From Anaspis maculata (Eukaryota > Arthropoda > Insecta > Coleoptera > Scraptiidae): a stretch of DNA of 64,000 bases. The DNA lies in the NCBI GenBank assembly GCA_949128115.1, contig OX421968.1:53833423-53897422 (forward strand). The letters run 5' to 3'. Numbering within the stretch: position 1 is the stretch's first letter; every line of letters starts with the position of its first letter. A program made the position numbers and the translations under genes. Below the pieces are notes generated by a model, which worked only from the letters and a program-made list of their open reading frames with translations, searched no databases and was not told the DNA's origin. Positions 12,201 through 21,200 of this stretch are shown piece after piece.

Positions 12201-15200
12201 AACTTTTTTGGCACGTGTCAACCTAGGTATAATAGGGGACTATAGGGCAATTGCATGATGTTGGTTCAGCTTGTTGCCACTTGGTGGCTTTGGTTTGGTG
12301 GCACAGCGCGCTTGCGCCAGATCCAGATTATCATTTAGTTTCATTTGTTTATGTTTTGCAAATTACAAATAAAAGTCGAACAACGGCCCATCGCTTCTTC
12401 AGGGCTTCATTGGTGGGGAACTTGTGGAATTATATGCCATTTCTGTTTTGTTGAATCTTGAGCGCGGTGTGGCACACAACATTTATAGGGCATTTTTCAG
12501 CGTCGACAATATAAAAAGATGAGAAGAGAACTAATGACAGCGGGCAATTGGTGTGGCGAGATAAATGTTGATTTATTCAACATACATTTATTCAAGTGCC
12601 AAAATCACGCGATTGACAGTTATGACACACGATTTGGCGATTTGCAATACCAATTGATAAACTTGAAGTCCCCAGGTGGCAAACGGCGCCGCAAGCGCCC
12701 CCTACATGAAATCGCCCTATTCTGGGACTAATCTGTGAAATTCGACCAATTCCTCTTTATGTCGTGGACCCATGGCTCTTCTCGATTTTTGTTTTTGTTA
12801 AGAACTACTAGAGCAAGAGCCGTAGTTTCCATTTCGCTTTCCTAGTGCGAGAAACTCGTTGGACTCTGTGACTTTCAGAAAAAAATCTGTTACAAATAGT
12901 CTCCGCTATACTCCCTCCTTATGATGAGGCTTGAAAACTACGAAGTTATAAAATGTGGGTAAAAACCATTTCTTTTTAACGCATTTTCCATCCTGGTGAA
13001 AATCGCTGTTGCAACCGCTTTGTCCGTCCGTCCGTCCGTTCCTCGAACTCCTCCCAAACTAGACAACCTAGCTTTCTAATTTTTTCGCTGTTACAAAGCT
13101 GCCACTTCCAAAGGAGGGCTAGGCTATATTGGATGTCTATATTGCGCCGCCAACATAGAGAAAACCGCCCCCGATAAACTTGAAATAACATAATATTGCA
13201 CTTCTACCACTTCTACCAGACCTGATGCTCTGGTGTTCTCATTTTTTGAATAATACATAGTTGCCACTTATAAACGTAAGCCAAGAAACATTCCGTCATC
13301 AATATGCGCCGCCGACATGAGAAAACTGCTAAAAACCGCCCCTAATCACTCTAAAATGAAAAACATAAACCCGAAGACATAGCGATCTGATTCTTTCGGT
13401 ATATAAATAGCTGACTAAAAATGGGAAAGGATAGGCTACTTTTGGTTAGTCGCCGCCCCCAGATTCCGCCCCCAAACGATAAAAAGTGCAACTTTCACAA
13501 ATGTTACTGATTGAGATGTTCCCTTAAACATTTAGGAACTGCCAACTCAAATTGTGCAACATTTGCTCAGCCGAACGCTGCCGCTCCCACACGCCGCCCC
13601 CAAAGTAAGAGATGAATGAAAAACATGAACCCAAAGACATAACGATCTAATTCTTTCGCTATATGGTAGTGGACGTGGTACAGCCGAAATAGGAGGAATT
13701 AGGGTGTAGGAGAACGAAAAGAATGGATTTGATGGGTTTAATGGAGAGAACGATGGTTGGCAGGCGGAGAAGATGGTCTGAAGAGATTTTGGAGCTGTGA
13801 CATTATATCTGACAAATTAATTATTGTAATTGTTGACAGTGTCGAGATATAAACTACCTCCGACGAGGTCTCTCGATGGCACTATAAATAAATGAAATAA
13901 ATGAAATGAAATAGGGAATTAAGTTGCAAATGATGATAAAGGCAAACCACTTGGCAGGGTTACAACTGAGACCTAAATGAACGATTTGACCCGCAGTGCT
14001 TTTCTTTTCGTCCCTTAGGATTTGAATAGCGCCCCTTTTTCAAAATGGCGGATTTTATCTGGGGGCAGAAGGTATCAAATAGCCTAGTGATGTCCAGCTT
14101 CGTTAAAATATATGGAGCTATGTCTCAATCGGTGTCTGAGACATCAAACACTAATTAAAAAAATGGTGGAACATTGCCATCTACCGCAGGCAAATTTGGT
14201 GGAGGCGCCAAAAGGAATTTACTACTGCCATAAGAAAATTGCTGTAACAATTTTATTTTGCAACAAATTTCAACACAAGACATTTCATTATGTGAAAAAG
14301 TGAATTCTTCTTGTCACCTTATACCTTCCATTGAAAAAAGACGTTGAGGAATGTTGAAAAAAAAATTAAAAAATAATTGGAAAAAAAAAGATTTTCAACA
14401 TTTTTTTATTTTCATGCAATTGGCCCTATTTGTAGACTTTGATGTGCCCTTTCCAATCTTGCATTTTTCTGACTCATATCTTTGCAGTACGCGCCGCCAT
14501 ATTGAAAAAATGATGTCTGAAAAGAAGTTTTTGACAATATATTGATTTTGGCCCTTGTGACATTGAAATGTTTATATACATATGAAAGCGCATTCAATCC
14601 TCCACAGTTCGACATCTGAACCAGCTCTCTGCGACTCACGGTTCTTGAGCTAGACCTCCTGGAAGTATAAATTTTCGGTTCCAAAAGAATTAAAAATCAC
14701 CTCTTGGGGCTGTGCCAGGTCCACCAATGTTCATGATTTGAGATAAATGACGACGCGTGATCGTTGGGTAATTTGAATAAGACATGGTGGTGATCCAGTG
14801 GTGAAATCTGGTAGGCGCGGTCACTATTTAACACCGAAAATTGATACTTCCGGAAGCTCTAGCTCAAGAATCCCGAGTCGCACAGAGATGGTTCAAGTGT
14901 CAAATCGTGGAGAATTGAATGTACTTTCATACGTCCATAAACATTTCAATCTCGCATGGACTTAAATTTAGTTATTGTCAAAAACTTCTCTTCAGATATC
15001 ATTTTTTCAACATGGCGGTACGCACTGCAAAGATATCAATCGGAAAAGTGCAAAGTTAAAAAAGGCACATCAAAATCTACAAATAAGGCAATTTTCATGA
15101 AAATAAAAAAATTAAAAAAATCTTTTTTTTCTCAAATAATTTTTAATTTTTTTCTTCAACATTCCTCAATGTCTTTTTCCATGAAAGGTATCAGATAACA

Positions 15201-18200
15201 AGAAGAATTTACTTTTCTACAAAATGAGATACCTTGTGTAAAAATCGGTTGAAAAATAAAAATGTGTCAGCAATTTTCTTATGACCGTACCAAATTCATT
15301 TTGGCGCCTCCACCAAATTTGCCTGCGACAGATGTCAATGCTCCACCATTTTTTTAAAAAGTATTTGATGTCCCAGAAATCGATCGAGACATAGCTCCAT
15401 ATATTTTAACGAAGCTGGACATCACCAGGCCATTCGATACCTTCTGCCCCTAGATAAAATCCGCCATTTTGAAAAAGGGGCGCTATTCAAATCCTAAGGG
15501 ACGAAAATAAAAGCACTGCGGGTCAAATCGTTCATTTAAGTCTTAGTTACGATCCTGCAAAAGGGTTTGCCTTTATCATAATTTGCAACTTGTTTTTTCC
15601 TACCACGTCCACTATGGATAGCTAACTAAAAATGGGAAAGAATAGGCTACCTTTGACATGGCGCCGCCTCCAACTTCCACCCCCAAAAGAAATAAAGTGC
15701 AACATTCAATGATTTCCACTGAATTACATTTTAATGTTAGCTACCTCAAACATTCAGAAACTCCCAACTCAAACTGTGGAAGAATTTCTTTGCCAAACTC
15801 TGCCGCTCCCACACGCCGCCCCCAAAGTAACAGATAAATGTAAAACATAACCCTGAAGACATAGCGATCAAATTGTTCCGCTATATAGATAGCTGACTAA
15901 AAATGGGAAGAGATAGGCCACTTTTGATTAGTCGCCGCCTCCAGCTCCCGCCCCCAAACAAAAAAATGCAACTTTCACAATTTTCACTGATTGTCATATT
16001 TCCTTGAACATTTAGAAACTCTTAACTCAAACTGTGCAACAGTTACTTTGCCGAATGCTGCCACCCCCACACGCTGCCCTCAAAGTAAGAGATAAATGGA
16101 AAACATGAACCCGAAGACATAGCGATCTAATTCTTTCGCTATGTGGATAGCCGAATAAAAATGGGAAAGAATAGACTACTGTTGGTCACGGTCAGTCGCC
16201 GCTCCCAGCTCCCGCCCTCAAACAAAAAAATATATTGATGAGTGAAAGAATTTTCATTCAAATCTATTTCATTGGCAAGTACCCCATTCTGATAACACAA
16301 TATCACAATGAGTTTCGAATGAAGAAAGTGGGCAAGGAATGGTGTTTCTCCTTCAACCAAATTTCTTTACGTTCACAATATGCCTCTTTGAGAAAATGCG
16401 CTACTGAGACTCACGCACGTGAAGGCATACTCACTTGTTTTCAACTGAGACTGGAGTTTATAATTGAAAAATGAAAAATGCCCACATGTTCCTGCCTTGT
16501 CAAAGGTTGCAGACGAACGAAGGAAGTGGCAGCCCTGAGTGTCATTTACGTCAAGTTTTTTTATAAAGAAGTTGGTCTAGCCACATAATGCATTCCTTTC
16601 AAATTTGAATGTAGTACCTACATGAGCACTGAAGAGACGGAGGATCGGCGTACAAAAAATGCGGTGGTAGAAAAAAAAAAACTTCTGAAAAAAAAAACCA
16701 CACTAGGATCAAAATTCGAAAACCGTTTAGAGATATTGATATGTGCTTTTCAAAACTGCACTCAGAAAAAATCTGAGATTTTTTTCACAGAATAAGCGGG
16801 GCATTGAATAATGTGGACCGGTTTTGCACTTCATCTGTTTCCACTCTGTATAGCCCACTCAACGTCGTTCAACCCCTGTACCATCCAAGTACCCTACAGC
16901 CAAAAGAACACGCTATCCAGAATGACCACGATTTCCAAAATCGGTCCTTTTTTTCCCGAGATATCCACATTTGAAGTGAGGCAGAATTTTCGAGGGAATC
17001 ACTTCAATTGTTGCCCAGTTTAGATACCTACCGTGAAGTTCCGGACCCTATTTTTGATTGCGATTCTTCCCACCCCGCCCTCATAAGGGTGTAACGTTTT
17101 CGAATAATATGATTATTTCTGAAGCGGTGTTCAAAATTGTTTTTTTTTTCTTTCAGAAATCAATCATCTGGCACGTCTAAAACCAACCGAAAAAAGCACA
17201 AAAACCAAATCCAGCCAGATCGATCCCAAGGACTATGTTCGAAACCTCAAGGAGACAAAACTGGTGCCCAAGAACAATGTCAAAATTAACCACACGGTTC
17301 ACAAGAACGCGAAATCTTTGAGCGTCACTGATTTACGAAAAAGCTTCGAAAAGTATGGCAGCAAACCACCACTTTTACCTCAACAAAGCTCGGCGAAAGA
17401 AATCAAGGAGAAAAAGACTGTTGAAAAATTGGACATTTCGAAGAAAAATCGTGGAAAGATTCCCACCAAACAAAAAGTCGAAGATTTCAAAAAAGTTGAG
17501 ACAAAGAAGGTGAGTAATGCGGAGATCATGAGTGCTCCTCTAGTAAAACTAGCTTTATGAAAATTTCAGATTCAATCAGAGTAGGTAGGTATCTGTTAGA
17601 CACGCTGTGCAATTTTGGATCAAGCCGGCTTCAGACGATGGTGTCATTTGTCACATTATTCTTCCAGCCAAGGCATAAATCTGACGAGAAGTCGCCATGT
17701 CTGCCAGTGAGATGTAAAGTCGAATATCTGGCAAGTGACCGCATTGTCTGGAGGCCCAGAACTTTTCTTCTTTTTCTTTGCTTTTCTTACATGGCGCTAC
17801 ATCTTGACGTATTGGTGTCTTGGCCTTCAACACGATTGGCCTCTATGTATTTCCCTTTGCTCTCAGTTACTTTTCTCTAATTTTCCTATTTCCTATCTCC
17901 ATCCTTCATCCGTCCATCTCTTAACATCCCCTACTTATTCATCATTCTTCATTCTAATACTATAGGTGAGCCTAGATTAGCAAGAGAAGAAATTGTTTGG
18001 CCGTTATTGGTTACAAAGATACAGGATGAACGTGAAACTTCCTCTTGTCTCATAGGAACATTATTATTTTCAAGCTGGACTTCATTTTTATCAAGGACAG
18101 ATCCGCACTAAGGAAATGCGCTATTGCGACTCACGCACGTGAGGTTATATTCACTTGTTTCATTAATACCTGCCGTTTTTGCTATGTCATTCTTGTTCAC

Positions 18201-21200
18201 CCCCCAAGAGCTTTTGAATACCTGAACTACTTTACATAGATAGTTCGACTCATTCAACCAAAACGTCGTGGTCATCACCATGGTGGTGGTGGTGGTTGGA
18301 CGTGAGTTTACACTTAACAGTTTCCTCAATTTGTTTTTGAATAACGAAACTAGAAGTGCTCGTAGGACTTCACTTTGACCTTCCATATCTTCCCAAAAAA
18401 GAACCCTTTTTTTGTTAGATTTTCTCACACTTTTCAAGAAGTATTTCCATAAACTGCCCTCTGGATTCAGTGGGCTCGAATTTTGAGATAGCCTATCTAG
18501 ATACCCTGTATAATGCAGGTGTTTGAAAATTTGGGGTAGAAAATTTGAACCGCAGTTGAAGAAACGCTTCAAAAGTGCCAGAAAAATGTTGAAAAATTGT
18601 TAGGTTTTTATTTTTGGAAATATTGGGGGTCCAAGGGTGGTCCTTCGAGTCTTTCTATTTTCGTTAATGTAAAGATTCTGGTCAACAAATTTTTTGAACC
18701 TTTAAATATTTTTTAAGTTGGATTCACTATACAGGGTGAGTCACAAACTCTGGTGCCCGGTTGCAAGACTGAGGAAGTCAGTTTGCTTCGGAGCAAAAAC
18801 ATTTCTGTTGCAAGTACAGGGTATTAAACCGGGGACCAAACAGGCTGTGGATAAGATATAATAAGGTCTTCAACTTGAACATCCTTTTTTCAAACTCAAA
18901 CGTCAGTTGTCGCTTTAGACTCGTTAATTTGCGCCGCTTTTCACGCCTTCAAATGATCTCCTACCATTTGGTACCGTGTTTGATACCGAAGATAATTTGC
19001 TCCGGAACCCACGTTTCCCGAAAGGCTTCTGCGCATACCTGTGAAAGTAGGACGTTGCCATATCTATATCGCGACAACAAGTTGACAACACTGTAATACG
19101 GTGTGCGTGTGTAATGTCACGCAAATTTCAGCTGACAGCGCTTGACGTCGATTTGACGTTTCGACAGACCTAACCAAATAACGCTCTTGTTTCGTCGATC
19201 GCCTTGCAGCTCGTTGTGTTTCGTATCACCTGAATCTTTTCTGCGTCTTTCTGCCATACGGCCAGAATGACCGTACCATTTCATTCTGAACAATATTAAA
19301 TGTTAAATGGTTAGGAGGTTATGTTTGTTGTTTGTTTACATTTCGATTATCGATTGACAGTTGCCATTGACAGCGACACTTCGTGCGTCAAAATTGAAAT
19401 TACCGCGCTCTGCAGGTATGCGTTCTCATGTATGCGCTGAAGTGATGTACGTGATGGTAAACGTGGATTCCACCTGGGCCGCGATTCTGTACTCTCCTAC
19501 CGACACTTGTCGGTGTCGGTAGCTAGGCAGGAGCGAATTTGATTGGTTCTCACCCTAGCTACCGATCCGATAGCTGTCGGTAGGAAAGTACAGAATCGCG
19601 CTCCTGGCACGTAGGCCTCAATAATAGTCCCATTGTACCCCTCTAAAAGTGGATTTTCCAGATTCATAATTCACCCTGATGATTTCAAATGAAATTCAAA
19701 GGTTTAAGAACATTGATTTTTATTCTGTTGAAGCGTTCCGGGCCTGAAAGGCCACCCTTTGACCCCCAATATTTACAAAAATAAAAAAAACTTGAAGTTT
19801 TTCAACGTTTTGCTATCATTTTTGAAGCATTTTTCCCCAATAGGCTACTTCGTTTGGGCAGGTGCGCATGCTTGAAGGCTCCAAATTTTGAAAACTTTCG
19901 TACACCTGTCAGTTGAATGGCAACGCTGCATGCTCTGTCTAGCCGCCTGACCAACAACTGGTTCCTGGCTGTCACTTTTATACATACCGTAAATGCATCT
20001 CTTCGTAGCTTCTTTGAACTTCCTTCTCGGTGCAGCCATTTTCAACAGGCTCTGATCTTTCGTCAAAACATGAACAAATGAAATGTAGATCAGGTAGAAA
20101 CGAGAAGTGTGATCATAATTGTCACAAGTGACAGTTGGCGCCGATGTCTTGTTGTTTTGAGCGCTGTTGCCATTTTCGTTGTTCCTGAACTTCCACAAAT
20201 GATCATTGAACTTAATTTCAACGAAACATTTCCTTTGAATATAAAAAATCATATCTAACATTCAACCAAATTATATGTGGAATTTTAGGTGCACTACAAT
20301 ATTTTTTAGTGTTAATTTTCAATATCGGTGTACGAAACTATGAAATTCGCGCCAGACATGCGCACACAAAAAAAACCGAAACGAAGGGACCTATTGCGGT
20401 TTAGTTTTCCACCCCAAGTTTGGAAACACTTGTATAATATGTCCGTTTCTCACATTTTACATTTTCTAACTCATTATATGTTGTTTCAGGTAGAACCGGA
20501 CGCTAACAAAAGTATTCACCACGAAAACAGCACTAATGCAGATGCCAGTCGAAGGAAAATTGTTCTTTGTCCAGAATTCTTTGGCGGTAGCGTCGGTATC
20601 ACTTTAGCAGGAGGAACTGATTATGAAACTAAAGAAGTCACAGTATGTTCGTCTAATGATAATAGACTTGCAATAATGTAATTTTACTTCTTTTTCAGAT
20701 ACATAAAATTCGATATGGAAGCGTAGCTTATAACGATGGTCAATTGAAGAGAGGTGATAAAATAATTTCGATCAATGGCAAGAGTACTGCTGGTTTGACG
20801 CACGCAGAATCTGTAGAAATACTAAAGGTAGGTACACACTTGCAGAAAATTCAGACATAAGAAATCTGTTGAATTCTTTGTATGTCACCTACGGAATAGT
20901 TGACCATACAGGGTGTTTCAGCGATGATAGCAAAAAATTCAACTGTGAGTAGATCTCGTCCAAATACGACGAAAACCTATATATAATTTTGCAAAGTTCG
21001 GCCTAATGACGAAGATACAGCCCTTGAAAGTTTTTTATTTTTTATTTCAAAAATTTGTAATTTAGGAACGTTCCGACAAAATTAGCTTAAATTCAGCATA
21101 AGCTGGTTCATCAACATTATCTATTAACCATTAACCAGCCAAATTTTGAAATGATCCAACCAGTAACGTAGAAATTTTTTTAAAGTCAACTTTTCTACTC

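Larger units (their letters stand above)
13366..16220 (+). repeat. 258-bp tandem repeat, split by a foldback
   Basis: The word GAAGACATAGCGATC (or near variants) occurs at about 13373, 13631, 15853 and 16111. Spacing is 258 bases on each side of the inserted element. Each unit contains CACACGCCGCCCCCAAAGTA and CTAAAAATGGGAAAG. The GC-rich CGCCGCCCCCA runs alternate with AT-rich sequence. Confidence 0.85.
12985..16440 (+). mobile_element. Helentron-associated (HINE/DINE-1-like) element with tandem core
   Basis: A GTCC microsatellite (13020-13038) is followed by a tandem array and then by a terminal hairpin (CTCACGCACGTGAA, 16412-16425) with TTCACTTGTTTT-like sequence. That order, GTCY microsatellite, tandem repeats and a 3' hairpin, is characteristic of the DINE-1/HINE group mobilised by Helentrons. 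The element has no coding capacity. It is interrupted by a 1.95-kb foldback. The 5' limit is uncertain. Confidence 0.55.
18565..19835. mobile_element. Foldback carrying two nested MITEs
   Basis: Bases 18565-18680 (GTTGAAAAATTG, ATATTGGGGGTCCAAGGGTGG) pair with 19700-19830 (CCACCCTTTGACCCCCAATA, CTTGAAGTTTTTCAACG). The loop holds the CCACGTTT MITE and a short palindrome. CAGGGTGAGTCAC at 18733 is another CAGGGTG-type end. Exact limits are unclear. Confidence 0.6.

Noticed and set aside
18108..18572. 154-codon minus-strand ORF
   Set aside because: It spans a Helentron-like end and a foldback arm, contains a Thr run from a GGT repeat, and has no family likeness.
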